Translations under genes and position numbers: made by a program | The notes under the pieces: model-generated | Told to the model about the DNA's origin: nothing | Seen by the model: the letters and a program-made list of their open reading frames with translations, nothing else | Database searches by the model: none | Assembly (NCBI GenBank): GCA_900473795.1 | Contig: UCMT01000048.1 | Span: forward strand, 1-63,032 | Direction of reading: 5' to 3' | Length of the DNA: 63,032 bases | Origin: Hyphomicrobiales bacterium | GTDB lineage: Bacteria; Pseudomonadota; Alphaproteobacteria; Rhizobiales; Rhizobiaceae | In this document: piece by piece, positions 18,638-27,304 of the stretch | How positions within the stretch are numbered: position 1 is the first letter of the stretch | Layout: the number at the start of each line of letters is the position of its first letter

Positions 18638-20014
18638 TCAGGCTTTCAAGGCCTGCCGGACATCGGGGTCCGCGAGTGTCTCGTCCAGCGTCTTGCGGGT
18701 GCGCTCGACGATCGCGTCGATCTCCGCCTCGGTGCAGCAGAGTGGCGGCGCATAACCTAGCACGCCGTTGGCGAAGGCGCGAATGACAAGACCGTTTTCC
18801 CAGGCGCGGTCAAAAATGCGGCGCGCCGGGTCTGCGGCTGCCGGAAGCGGCGTCTTGCGTTCCTTGTCGACGACGAGTTCGACGGCAGCGAGCATGCCGC
18901 GGCCGCGCACGTCGCCCACGAGCGGATGATCCTTCAATCTTTTAAGGCCGGCCATTAAGCGTGCTCCGGCTTTGCGGCCGTTTTCCAGCAACCCGTCCTC
19001 ATAAAGCCGCAGCACCTCTAGCCCAACGGCCGCACTGACGGGATGAGCCGAATAGGTATAGCCATGGCCGACGGCCGAGGAGCCGGCGCCATCGGCGATC
19101 GTCTTATAGACGTGTTCCGACATGAAGAGAGCACCCATCGGCACATAGCCGGAGGTTAGGCCTTTCGCGACTGTCAGCAAATCCGGCACGATCTCGTCTT
19201 CTGAGCAAGCAAACAGCGGGCCGGTACGGCCAAAGGCGGTGATCACTTCGTCGGCGACGAAGAGGATGCCAAGCTCGCGGCAAAGTTCGCGCATCGCCTT
19301 CATCCAGCCCTTGGGCGGCACCAGCACGCCGCCCGATCCCTGGATCGGCTCGGCGTAGAATGCGGCGACGCGCTCGGGGCCGATTTCCTCGACCTTCAGC
19401 CTGAGCGCAGCGAGCGAGGCTTGGATGATTGCCTGTGGGTTCTCTCCTACCGGGTTGCGGTAGGTGTAGTGGGACGGAATTTTGTGCTGCCAATCGAAAG
19501 GAATGCCGAAGCCGGCATGGAAGGCCGGCAGGGCGGTGAGGCCTGCTCCAACCGTCGAGGAACCGTGATAACCCTGCTCGATCGAGATGAACTGGTCCCG
19601 CTGGGCTTCGCCGCGCGCAATCCAGTAGTAGCGGATGAAGCGGATCGTGCTGTCGACGGCATCCGAACCGCCGAGCGTGAAATAGACGCGATTGAGATCG
19701 CCCGGTGCGCGCTCAGCCAATTCCGAGGCGAGGCGGATTGCCGGCTCCGAGCCCAGGCCAAAATAACCAGTCGCATAGGGAAGCTCACGCATCTGTCGGG
19801 CCGCCGCCTCGACGATCGAATCCTGGCCGTAGCCGGCATTGACGCACCAGAGGCCGGCGAAGCCGTCGATCAGCTGCTTACCCGAGGCGTCCGTGACGGT
19901 CGCGCCGCAGCCAGACGCTAGAACACGTACACCCAGCTTTTCGTGGCCGTGATAGGAGGCAACCGGATGGACCAGATGTGCGCGGTCGAGTTCGATGAGG
20001 GAATTGCTAAACAT
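18638..20014 (-). CDS. Class III (omega) aminotransferase, pyruvate/putrescine type
   Basis: A 458-aa PLP aminotransferase of the omega-transaminase group (SpuC/beta-alanine:pyruvate-like). Conserved GFAGLWCVNAGYG is N-terminal, YHGSSTVGAGLTA contacts PLP, VADEVITAFGRTG holds the PLP-pyridine Asp, and TVAKGLTSGY the Schiff-base lysine (about K284). Start at 20014, 13 bp after the GNAT stop and preceded by GGAGA; an upstream extension to 20185 overlaps the GNAT gene and is rejected. Probably transaminates a terminal amine (diamine, omega-amino acid) imported by the linked transporter. Confidence 0.92.
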   Translation of the reverse strand: MFSNSLIELDRAHLVHPVASYHGHEKLGVRVLASGCGATVTDASGKQLIDGFAGLWCVNAGYGQDSIVEAAARQMRELPYATGYFGLGSEPAIRLASELAERAPGDLNRVYFTLGGSDAVDSTIRFIRYYWIARGEAQRDQFISIEQGYHGSSTVGAGLTALPAFHAGFGIPFDWQHKIPSHYTYRNPVGENPQAIIQASLAALRLKVEEIGPERVAAFYAEPIQGSGGVLVPPKGWMKAMRELCRELGILFVADEVITAFGRTGPLFACSEDEIVPDLLTVAKGLTSGYVPMGALFMSEHVYKTIADGAGSSAVGHGYTYSAHPVSAAVGLEVLRLYEDGLLENGRKAGARLMAGLKRLKDHPLVGDVRGRGMLAAVELVVDKERKTPLPAAADPARRIFDRAWENGLVIRAFANGVLGYAPPLCCTEAEIDAIVERTRKTLDETLADPDVRQALKA

Positions 20015-20027
20015 GGGTGTCTCCGGG

Positions 20028-20867
20028 TCAGCCGAGGGCTTGGTTTGCAAGAGCAAAGGTTTTCGGCTCGCTGAGGGTTGCGGCTTCAACGCTTGCCGTA
20101 CGCATGGCGACACCGCCACCGACGTGGGCGAGGCCATGTGCGGCAAGCCAGGGGGAAATTCCGGTGTCGGCCGTCGTGTCGACACGCAGGAAGGCGCCGG
20201 GTCGGCTGGCCATGAAAAAGGAGATCAGTGTGCGGGCATCATCCGAGTTGGCGGCCACGACGGGACCGATCACCTCCCCCCGCCCGAAAGCGCGAAGCGC
20301 TGCAAACCCGTGAACCTGACCCGCTCGCCGAATCACCGCGAACCGGCCGACCTTTCCGATATAGTCGAGAAGGTCGTGTCGATCGGCGCCGAAAGCCGCA
20401 CGGTCAAGCGCCGCGATCGTGTCGAAATCAGCCTCCAGTGCTGGCTCGACATCATTGGGTGCGGCGACGATCGGCACATGTCCCTGATGCTGAAGCACAG
20501 AGTCGATCTCGCGGAAGCCAAGCTTCTGGTAGAGCGGCAGGCCGTCGCTGGTTGCAACCAGACGAAGCTGCCGGTTGCCAGCGATTACCAGGGCAGCATC
20601 CATCAGCTTGCGACCAAGCCCGCGGCCGCGCATTGCTTCGTCGACGATAACCATGTTGATGGTTGCGCAATCTTTGCCATAGGATGTGACAAGCGCTGTC
20701 CCGACAACACGACTCTCATCCTCCACGGCCACGACGCCGCTGCTCACCGCCAGCGCCATCTGCCAGTCTTCCGGCCGGTGCGGCCAGCCCGCCTGCCGGG
20801 AGAGGTTGACGGCAGCCTCCAGGTGTTCGGCGCCGAAATCCACAAGATCGATCTGACTTGTTTGCAT
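20028..20867 (-). CDS. Two-domain GNAT acetyltransferase (N-terminal GNAT plus C-terminal YitH/Acetyltransf_18-like domain)
   Basis: A 279-aa protein. The N-terminal GNAT domain (about 1-130) has the acetyl-CoA loop VDEAMRGRGLGRKLM and GLPLYQKLGFRE. The C-terminal half (DFDTIAALDRAAFGADR and following, GRGEVIGPVVAANSDDA) resembles the second acetyltransferase-like domain of YitH-type proteins. It heads the aminotransferase operon. A paralogue at 36870 shares GWPHR-EDWQ, the GRG-VIGPVVA block and the last residues ALA-QALG, so the family seems tied to amine catabolism here. Acceptor unknown. Confidence 0.85.
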   Translation of the reverse strand: MQTSQIDLVDFGAEHLEAAVNLSRQAGWPHRPEDWQMALAVSSGVVAVEDESRVVGTALVTSYGKDCATINMVIVDEAMRGRGLGRKLMDAALVIAGNRQLRLVATSDGLPLYQKLGFREIDSVLQHQGHVPIVAAPNDVEPALEADFDTIAALDRAAFGADRHDLLDYIGKVGRFAVIRRAGQVHGFAALRAFGRGEVIGPVVAANSDDARTLISFFMASRPGAFLRVDTTADTGISPWLAAHGLAHVGGGVAMRTASVEAATLSEPKTFALANQALG

Positions 20868-21192
20868 TGGGAATATCCTTGGGAAGGTCCTTCGTTTTCT
20901 GCCGACAAGTGTGGGGCAATATCGGCCGGAAGATCGCCTGAAGTCGGCGGCCCGGACGGTATCTTATGGCTTTGCAGCCGCATACCGCCGCATCTTATGC
21001 TGGGAGCGAAGCGCGAGAGCGAAAAACTGTCCTAGAAAAGAGGGCAAACATTACCGAGACGCACAACGTTCTGCCAAAGCCGGCTTTGGATACGAAAGAA
21101 TATGCTTTGATAGTTCGGATTTCAGTCGAGCGAGTGGATGAACCTCGGCCTATGATAGCCTCAGATGAAACCGCTACAGTTTAGGATTGGTC
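20868..21192. promoter_or_regulatory. 325-bp divergent regulatory region between GNAT operon and HAD/FAD pair
   Basis: No gene seen. The octamer ATCTTATG occurs twice in direct orientation (20961-20968 and 20992-20999, 31 bp apart), and an arm pair GCATA (20980-20984) / TATGC (20996-21000) surrounds the second copy; these could be part of a regulator site. AGGA at 21183-21186 is the ribosome-binding site of the HAD gene at 21193. Confidence 0.4.
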
Positions 21193-21861
21193 ATGACCCA
21201 CTTCCGCCCGAAATACATTACCTTCGACTGCTATGGCACGCTGACCAACTTCCAGATGGCAGAGGCAGCGCGCGACCTCTACGGCGAACAGCTCGACGAG
21301 CCACATATGGCTGAGTTCATCAGGAACTTTGCCGCTTACCGTCTCGACGAAATCATGGGTGACTGGAAACCTTATAATGAGGTGGTTCACAATTCACTCG
21401 AACGGTCCTGCAAGCGCAATGGCATAAAATTCCACGAGGAAGCGGCGCGGATTGTCTATGAACGCGTGCCGACCTGGGGGCCACATTCAGATGTTCCCGC
21501 CGGTCTCGCCAAGGTCGCCAAGGAAATCCCGCTGGTCATCCTTTCCAACGCGATGAATTCACAGATCATGTCGAATGTCGAAAAGCTAGGTGCACCGTTC
21601 CATGCCGTCTATACTGCGGAGCAGGCGCAGTCCTACAAGCCGCGCTTCAAAGGCTTCGAATACATGCTTGATATGCTTGGCTGTGGCCCGGAGGACATTC
21701 TGCACTGCTCGTCCTCCTTCCGCTATGACCTGATGTCGGCGCACGACCTCGGGATCAAGAACAAGGTCTGGGTCAATCGCGGTCACGAACCGGCGAATCC
21801 TTATTACGGTTATGTCGAAATTTCGGATATCTCGGGCCTGGCTGGGGTCGTCGGGCTCTGA
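21193..21861 (+). CDS. HAD-superfamily hydrolase (haloacid dehalogenase type II-like)
   Basis: A 222-aa HAD protein: motif I ITFDCYGTLTNF, motif II LVILSNAMNSQ (Ser), motif III Lys in SYKPRFKGF, and a C-terminal EDILHCSSSFRYDLMSAHDLG in which the usual acidic motif IV is replaced by serines before D. It is close in type to the HAD at 17689. Start at ATG 21193, 6 bases after AGGA. Its stop overlaps the upstream ATG of the FAD oxidoreductase frame, so the two are translationally coupled. HAD/FAD-oxidoreductase pairs next to omega-aminotransferases suggest joint work on one amine substrate; this is inference. Confidence 0.85.
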   Translation: MTHFRPKYITFDCYGTLTNFQMAEAARDLYGEQLDEPHMAEFIRNFAAYRLDEIMGDWKPYNEVVHNSLERSCKRNGIKFHEEAARIVYERVPTWGPHSDVPAGLAKVAKEIPLVILSNAMNSQIMSNVEKLGAPFHAVYTAEQAQSYKPRFKGFEYMLDMLGCGPEDILHCSSSFRYDLMSAHDLGIKNKVWVNRGHEPANPYYGYVEISDISGLAGVVGL

Positions 21862-21875
21862 TGGAGGGCTTGGTG

Positions 21876-23150
21876 ATGAAGTTCCAATCCTACTGGCACG
21901 ACACGGCGCCCGTCTTTGCCGGAGCCACGCAAGGCCCGGTCGAAGGACACTACGACGTGGCTATCATCGGCGGCGGTTTTACCGGGCTTGCAGCCGCGCG
22001 CCAACTGGCCAAGGCTGGCGTCAAGGTCGTCGTCCTGGAGGCCGAACGGGTCGGTTGGGGAGCATCGGGACGGAACGGCGGCCACCTCAACAATGGGCTT
22101 GCCCACAGCTATCTTGCCGCCAAGGCCGAACTCGGCATCGAGCGGGCAGTCTCCCTCTACAAGGCGCTTGACGCTTCCATCGACACGATCGAGGCGATCA
22201 TTGCGGAGGAAGGAATAGATTGTAATTTCCGCCGCGCCGGAAAACTAAAGCTCGCCTCCAAGCCACAACATTTCGATGCCATCGCCCGCAATTTCGAGTC
22301 TGTTCATAGAGAGGTTGATCCGGACACAGCTCTTCTCAGTGCAAATGACCTTAAGAGCGAAGTCGGTTCGCCATTCCACGGCGCGATGCTGTCGAAGAAG
22401 AGCGCAATGATGCATATGGGCCGCTACGTCGCCGGCCTCGCAACTGCTGCGGCCCGTCACGGCGCAGTCATCTTCGAACAAGCGGCAGTTACAGCCCACA
22501 AAAACGGCAACGGCCGCCATAGCCTGGCGACCGCACGGGGCACCGTCAGTGCAGACCATGTTCTCGTGGCGACCGGCGCGTATACGCCACCCGTCTTTGG
22601 CTATTTCCGGCGGCGCATTGTCTCCGTCGGCAGCTTTCTCATTGCGACGCGCCCTCTGACCGATGCCGAAATTGCCATAACGATGCCGGGGAACCGGACG
22701 TGCGTCACGTCGATGAACATCGGCAATTATTTCCGGCTGTCGCCAGACAACCGGCTGATTTTCGGCGGTCGCGCCCGGTTTTCTGCTACCTCCGATCAGA
22801 GTTCAGACGCAAAGAGCGGCGACATTCTCCGCACGAGCCTGCTCGGAATCTTCCCACAACTCTCAATGGTCGAGATCGACTATTGTTGGGGCGGCCTCGT
22901 CGATATGACCAAGGACCGCTATCCGCGCGCCGGTTATGTCGATGGCGTCTGGTATGCCATGGGCTATTCCGGCCATGGCGCACAGTTGTCGACCCATCTC
23001 GGCATGATCATCGCCGATGCCATTCTCGGCAAAGCTGATCGCAATCCTCTCAAGGGACTCGACTGGCCGGCCGTTCCCGGTCATTTCGGTAAACCGTGGT
23101 TCCTGCCGCTTGTCGGGCTGTACTACAAAACCCTGGACCGATTTCAGTAA
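21876..23150 (+). CDS. FAD-dependent oxidoreductase (PuuB / gamma-glutamyl-amine oxidase-like DAO family)
   Basis: A 424-aa flavoprotein with N-terminal SYWHDTAP, DVAIIGGGFTGLAAARQLAKAG (FAD ADP-binding fold), VGWGASGRNGGHLNNG typical of PuuB/OrdL-like oxidases, and C-terminal GYSGHGAQLSTHLGM. The family oxidises primary or gamma-glutamylated amines to aldehydes with H2O2 or quinone reduction. The start at 21876 is supported by GGAGGG at 21863-21868; ATG 21861, overlapping the HAD stop, is the alternative. A strong terminator follows at 23173. Confidence 0.9.
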   Translation: MKFQSYWHDTAPVFAGATQGPVEGHYDVAIIGGGFTGLAAARQLAKAGVKVVVLEAERVGWGASGRNGGHLNNGLAHSYLAAKAELGIERAVSLYKALDASIDTIEAIIAEEGIDCNFRRAGKLKLASKPQHFDAIARNFESVHREVDPDTALLSANDLKSEVGSPFHGAMLSKKSAMMHMGRYVAGLATAAARHGAVIFEQAAVTAHKNGNGRHSLATARGTVSADHVLVATGAYTPPVFGYFRRRIVSVGSFLIATRPLTDAEIAITMPGNRTCVTSMNIGNYFRLSPDNRLIFGGRARFSATSDQSSDAKSGDILRTSLLGIFPQLSMVEIDYCWGGLVDMTKDRYPRAGYVDGVWYAMGYSGHGAQLSTHLGMIIADAILGKADRNPLKGLDWPAVPGHFGKPWFLPLVGLYYKTLDRFQ

Positions 23151-23172
23151 CAAAGCATAAGCGAGAAACAAA

Positions 23173-23211
23173 AAAGGCGCCGGGATGATTTCCCGGCGCC
23201 TTTATTTTTAG
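23173..23211. terminator. Strong bidirectional intrinsic terminator
   Basis: AAAGGCGCCGGGA (23173-23185) pairs perfectly with TCCCGGCGCCTTT (23191-23203): a 13-bp GC-rich stem with a 5-base loop. It is followed by TTTATTTTTA on the plus strand and by a T-run from the upstream A-tract on the minus strand. It separates the convergent FAD oxidoreductase (stop 23150) and succinate-semialdehyde-type dehydrogenase (stop 23226) genes and serves both. Confidence 0.92.
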
Positions 23212-23225
23212 TTCTCGTCAGCCAA

Positions 23226-24683
23226 TCACGTGAGCCCGCCGATGTGGAAGCTCTTCATTTCCAGATATTCCTCGATGCCGCACTGGGCGCCTTCGCGGCC
23301 AAGGCCGGACTGTTTCACGCCGCCGAACGGCGCGACCTCGGTGGAAATTGCTCCGGTATTAAGGCCAACCATGCCGAACTCCAGCGCTTCGCCGACACGC
23401 CAGGAGCGCTTCAGGCTCTCGGTATAGAAATAGGCCGCCAAACCGAAGGGGGTTGCATTGGCGATTCTGATTGCCTCCTCCTCCTTCTCGAAGCGGAAGA
23501 GAGGGGCAACAGGCCCGAAGGTTTCCTCGCTGGCAAGCTGCATGTCGGTCGTCGCGCCACCAAGAACGATCGGGGCCGTAAATTGCTCGCCTGCGGGCAT
23601 GGGGCCGGGAGTCGTGAGGATTCGAGCACCCTTGGCGACAGCATCGTCCACATGGCGGTTGATCTTTTCGATTGCGGCCTTGTTGATCATCGGGCCGATA
23701 TCGACGCCGGCTTCCGTGCCGGGTCCGACCTTCATGGTCGAGACGCGGGCGGCCAGCTTCTCGGCGAAGGTGTCATACACACCGGATTGGACGAGAAGGC
23801 GGTTGGCGCAGACGCAGGTCTGGCCGCCATTGCGGAATTTCGACGCTATCGCGCCCTCGACGGCAAGGTCGAGATCGGCATCATCGAAGACGATGAACGG
23901 CGCGTTGCCACCGAGTTCCAGGCTGAGCCGCTTGATGCTGTCGGATGCGCCGCGCATCAGAAGGGCACCGACGCGGGTGGAACCGGTGAAGGAAATCTTG
24001 CGAACAGTCTCATTCGCCATCAGCTCGTTTCCGATCTCGGTCGGCATGCCGGTGACGATATTGATGACGCCCTTCGGAATGCCGGCGCGTTCTGCCAGAA
24101 CGCCGAGCGCCAGCGCCGAATAAGGCGTCAGGTCCGATGGCTTGATGACGACGGTGCAGCCGGCGGCAAGCGCCGGCCCGACCTTGCGGGTGATCATCGC
24201 GTTCGGGAAATTCCAGGGCGTGATGATAGCGGATACACCGACCGGCTCCTTCAGGACAACGATCCGCCGATCTGCGGTGGGCGAGGGAATGGTTGTGCCG
24301 CCGATGCGGCGGGCTTCCTCGGAAAACCATTTGACGAACGAGGCACCGTAGCGAATCTCGCCGCGCGCTTCCGTGAGCGGCTTGCCCTGTTCCTTGGTGA
24401 GGATCAGGGCGAGATCCTCGATGTTTTCAATCATCAGGTCATGCCAGGCCTCCAGGAGCGCGGCGCGTTCGGCATGCGTCCTCTTGCGCCACGACCCGAA
24501 GGCATTTTCTGCCGCCTCGATCGCCGCGCGGGTATCGCTGCCATCCATGTCAGGAACGGTGCCGAGAACGCCCTGCGTTGCCGGGTCGATGACTTCGATC
24601 TTGCGTCCCGCCGCCGCGCCGCGCCATTCGCCACCGATGAGCCCGTCCTCGCGAAACAGGCTCTTATCCTTCAAGTCGTTCAT
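23226..24683 (-). CDS. gabD: Succinate-semialdehyde dehydrogenase-type ALDH
   Basis: A 485-aa aldehyde dehydrogenase close to GabD. PWNFPNAMITRK and KPSDLTPYSALAL form the cofactor fold, ELGGNAPFIVFDDADLD carries the general-base Glu, and NGGQTCVCANR the nucleophile (about C290) with the second Cys typical of GabD; it ends FGGVKQSGLGREG. Converts succinate semialdehyde (or a similar semialdehyde) to succinate. Start at 24683 after GAGAGGA; the frame extension to 24830 overlaps the next gene and is rejected. Last gene of the 13-kb minus-strand run. Confidence 0.88.
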   Translation of the reverse strand: MNDLKDKSLFREDGLIGGEWRGAAAGRKIEVIDPATQGVLGTVPDMDGSDTRAAIEAAENAFGSWRKRTHAERAALLEAWHDLMIENIEDLALILTKEQGKPLTEARGEIRYGASFVKWFSEEARRIGGTTIPSPTADRRIVVLKEPVGVSAIITPWNFPNAMITRKVGPALAAGCTVVIKPSDLTPYSALALGVLAERAGIPKGVINIVTGMPTEIGNELMANETVRKISFTGSTRVGALLMRGASDSIKRLSLELGGNAPFIVFDDADLDLAVEGAIASKFRNGGQTCVCANRLLVQSGVYDTFAEKLAARVSTMKVGPGTEAGVDIGPMINKAAIEKINRHVDDAVAKGARILTTPGPMPAGEQFTAPIVLGGATTDMQLASEETFGPVAPLFRFEKEEEAIRIANATPFGLAAYFYTESLKRSWRVGEALEFGMVGLNTGAISTEVAPFGGVKQSGLGREGAQCGIEEYLEMKSFHIGGLT

Positions 24684-24699
24684 TGTGTCCTCTCTTCCG

Positions 24700-25743
24700 T
24701 CAGTTAAGCGCCGAAAGCACGGCTGCGGTGATTGCTTCTGTTTTGTCCTCGCCAGGGAAGGCGCCGATGCCCCGCGCAGTGGTCGCCTCGATCGCGGCCA
24801 TGACTTTGTTAGCGGCGGCGTTCTCGCCAAGGTGATCCAGCATCATCGCGCCCGACCATATGGCGGCGATCGGGTTGGCAATGCCGAGGTGGGCGATATC
24901 CGGGGCCGAGCCGTGGACCGGTTCGAACATTGACGGCGCGGAACGGTCGGGATTGATGTTGGCGGAGGCAGCAAAGCCCAGCCCGCCCTGAATGGCGGCG
25001 CCGAGGTCTGTGAGGATATCACCGAACAGGTTGGAGGCGACCACCACGTCCAGGCTTTCCGGGGCCATGACCATGCGCGCCGCCATGGCATCGATATGGT
25101 AGCTCGTCACTTCGACATCTGGAAACTCGCCGGAGAGCTGCCGGGTGATTTCGTCCCAAAAGACCATGGAGTATTTCTGCGCATTGGATTTGGTCACGGA
25201 AGCGAGCTTGCCGCGCCGGGCGCGCGCCTGTTCGAAGCCGAAGCGCAGGATGCGCTCCACGCCCTTGCGGGTGAAGATCGAGGTCTCGACCGCCACTTCA
25301 TTGTCGGCGCCCTGATGGACGCGGCCGCCGGCGCCGGAATATTCGCCCTCGGTGTTTTCGCGGATGCAGAGAATGTCGAAGCCGTTGGCCTTCAGCGGGC
25401 CCTGAACGCCCGGCAGCAGCCTGTGTGGGCGGATATTGGCATATTGGACGAAGGCCTTGCGGATGGGCAGGAGAAGCCCGTGCAGCGAGACCGAGTCCGG
25501 AACTTTCGCCGGCCATCCGACCGCGCCGAGGAGGATGGCATCAAAGGATTTCAATATCTCGATACCGTCGGCCGGCATCATGCTGCCATGCTGGAGAAAG
25601 TAGTCGCAGGACCAGGGGTAACTGGTGCCTGCCAAGGCGAACCCGTTTGTTCGGGCAGCTTTTTCCAGTACCGCCCAGGCCGCAGCGGTAACATCACGGC
25701 CTATGCCGTCTCCGGGCAGAAGGGCAATCTTGTAGGTCTTCAT
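24700..25743 (-). CDS. Tartrate / D-malate dehydrogenase-type beta-decarboxylating dehydrogenase
   Basis: A 347-aa member of the isocitrate/isopropylmalate dehydrogenase family. N-terminal IALLPGDGIGRDV, substrate-binding YANIRPHRLLPGV, and CIRENTEGEYSGAGGR, which marks the TtuC/DmlA subgroup rather than LeuB; metal ligands lie in NLFGDILTDLGAAIQGGLG; NAD-binding HGSAPDIAHLGIANPIA. Oxidises and decarboxylates tartrate, D-malate or a related 2-hydroxyacid. ATG 25743 follows GAGGA at ideal spacing (a TTG two codons upstream is rejected). Spaced 16 bp from gabD and 9 bp from the ALDH gene, so one transcript. Confidence 0.88.
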   Translation of the reverse strand: MKTYKIALLPGDGIGRDVTAAAWAVLEKAARTNGFALAGTSYPWSCDYFLQHGSMMPADGIEILKSFDAILLGAVGWPAKVPDSVSLHGLLLPIRKAFVQYANIRPHRLLPGVQGPLKANGFDILCIRENTEGEYSGAGGRVHQGADNEVAVETSIFTRKGVERILRFGFEQARARRGKLASVTKSNAQKYSMVFWDEITRQLSGEFPDVEVTSYHIDAMAARMVMAPESLDVVVASNLFGDILTDLGAAIQGGLGFAASANINPDRSAPSMFEPVHGSAPDIAHLGIANPIAAIWSGAMMLDHLGENAAANKVMAAIEATTARGIGAFPGEDKTEAITAAVLSALN

Positions 25744-25752
25744 GATCAATCC

Positions 25753-27216
25753 TCAGAGGCTGATGAGCACACTCTTGCTCTTGCGATTGGCGAGATAGGC
25801 TTCGCGTCCGAGATCCTTGCCGATACCGGATTGCTTGTAGCCGCCGGTCGGCAGGATATGATCGCGCGAACGGCCGTAGCGATTGACCCAGATCGTTCCC
25901 GCCTGCAGTCGCCGTGTCACGCGGAGTGCGCGCGAGAGGTCACGGGTGAAGAGGCCGGCGGCAAGCCCGTAGGTCGGGTGGTCGGCGAGCGCCAGCGCCT
26001 CCTCCTCGTCTGAAAAGGTCTGGAGGGTAAGCACAGGCCCGAAGATTTCTTCCGTGACTGCTGGCGAGGACCCGTCGCGGACGGCGATAAGCGTCGGTTG
26101 ATAAAAATAGCCCGGCGCGTCCATCGGTGCGCCGCCGAACAGGCATTCGTCGCCCGCCGAGACGGCCGACTCGACTATGCCTTGGATACGGTTCAACTGG
26201 CGTTGCGAGATGATGGGTGAATATTGCGCCGTCTCGTCCCAGGTCGGAGTCGCTTTCACCATCTTCATGCGCGCGACGATCGCCTCGGCGAGAGCGGCCG
26301 CAATCGATTCCTCGACGATCAGCCGGGAACCGGCGACGCAGGCTTGGCCGGCGTTGGAGAGTATGCCTTGCGAAATCGCCGAGGCGGCCTTGTCGAGATC
26401 GGCGTCTGCGAAGACCACTTGCGGGCTCTTTCCGCCGAGCTCCAGCGTCATCGGTTTGATGCCTGTGCGGGCGATATTGGTCATAATGGCGGAACCGGCT
26501 AAGGTCGATCCGGTGAAGCTGACCTTGGCAATGTCTGGGTGGCCGGTGATGGCATTGCCTGTGACCTGTCCGTCGCCGAGGACGATGTTGATGAGGCCCG
26601 CCGGCAGGCCGGCCCGGATCGCCAATTCGGCGAGGTAGACGGCTGAAAAGGGCGTCATTTCGGATGGCTTCAGAACCACCGCATTGCCGGCAGCAAGCGC
26701 GGGCCCAAGCTTCCAGCCAGCCATCGAAATCGGAAAATTCCAGGGCGTGATCGCCCCGACCACGCCATAGGGCTCGCTCATGATCATACCGAGACTAGCA
26801 TCGTCGGTCGGCACCAGGTCGCTCGTCTCCTTATCCGCGAATTCTGCGAAGAAACGGATCTGCTCTGCGGTCACGGCAATGTCGCCGGCGACGAGATGGC
26901 CGACGGGACGCGTTGAGGAAAGCGCTTCGAGTTTCGCGAGGGTTTCGGCCTCGCTCTCGATAAGGTCCGCCCAACGCTGCAGCACGACGGTGCGCTCGCG
27001 TGGGCGTACGCCGCCCCAGTTACTCACCTTCAAGGCCTGTTTGGCGGTTTGGACGGCGCGGTCAACCAGGTTCTCGTCAGCAACCGGGCAGCCGGCATAG
27101 GCCTTGGAGTCGGAAGGACGACGCATGTCGATGACGCCTTCGGCCGGCACCAGCCGGTCGCCGATGAAGTGTCCGACGGGCAATGGAAATCTGTCCGGAT
27201 CAAAGCTCAGTGTCAT
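25753..27216 (-). CDS. NAD(P)-dependent aldehyde dehydrogenase
   Basis: A 487-aa ALDH: PWNFPISMAGWKLGPALAAG, KPSEMTPFSAVYLAE, LELGGKSPQVVF (general base), NAGQACVAGSR (nucleophile, about C293), and C-terminal TGGYKQSGIGKDLGREA. Resembles the betaine-aldehyde / gamma-aminobutyraldehyde group. Start 27216; the longer frame to 27375 runs into the LysR gene. It is 88 bp downstream of the LysR stop and 9 bp before the tartrate/malate dehydrogenase gene. Substrate presumably generated by the upstream oxidoreductase or deacylase steps. Confidence 0.9.
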   Translation of the reverse strand: MTLSFDPDRFPLPVGHFIGDRLVPAEGVIDMRRPSDSKAYAGCPVADENLVDRAVQTAKQALKVSNWGGVRPRERTVVLQRWADLIESEAETLAKLEALSSTRPVGHLVAGDIAVTAEQIRFFAEFADKETSDLVPTDDASLGMIMSEPYGVVGAITPWNFPISMAGWKLGPALAAGNAVVLKPSEMTPFSAVYLAELAIRAGLPAGLINIVLGDGQVTGNAITGHPDIAKVSFTGSTLAGSAIMTNIARTGIKPMTLELGGKSPQVVFADADLDKAASAISQGILSNAGQACVAGSRLIVEESIAAALAEAIVARMKMVKATPTWDETAQYSPIISQRQLNRIQGIVESAVSAGDECLFGGAPMDAPGYFYQPTLIAVRDGSSPAVTEEIFGPVLTLQTFSDEEEALALADHPTYGLAAGLFTRDLSRALRVTRRLQAGTIWVNRYGRSRDHILPTGGYKQSGIGKDLGREAYLANRKSKSVLISL

Positions 27217-27304
27217 CACGCGTCCTCTGCATGGGCCTGTAGGCGAGGTTAGCGCGATGACAGAAGCAGCATGCATCGACTGGCGATACCGGAACGGCGG
27301 AAAA

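Noticed and set aside
23244..24707. 487-codon plus-strand open frame opposite gabD
   Set aside because: Antisense shadow of a clear ALDH gene with intact catalytic motifs; low-complexity RR/GG-rich composition, no family match and no start signal.
25096..26013. 305-codon plus-strand frame opposite the tartrate/malate dehydrogenase and ALDH genes
   Set aside because: Spans two real genes on the other strand; composition typical of antisense frames in GC-rich DNA.
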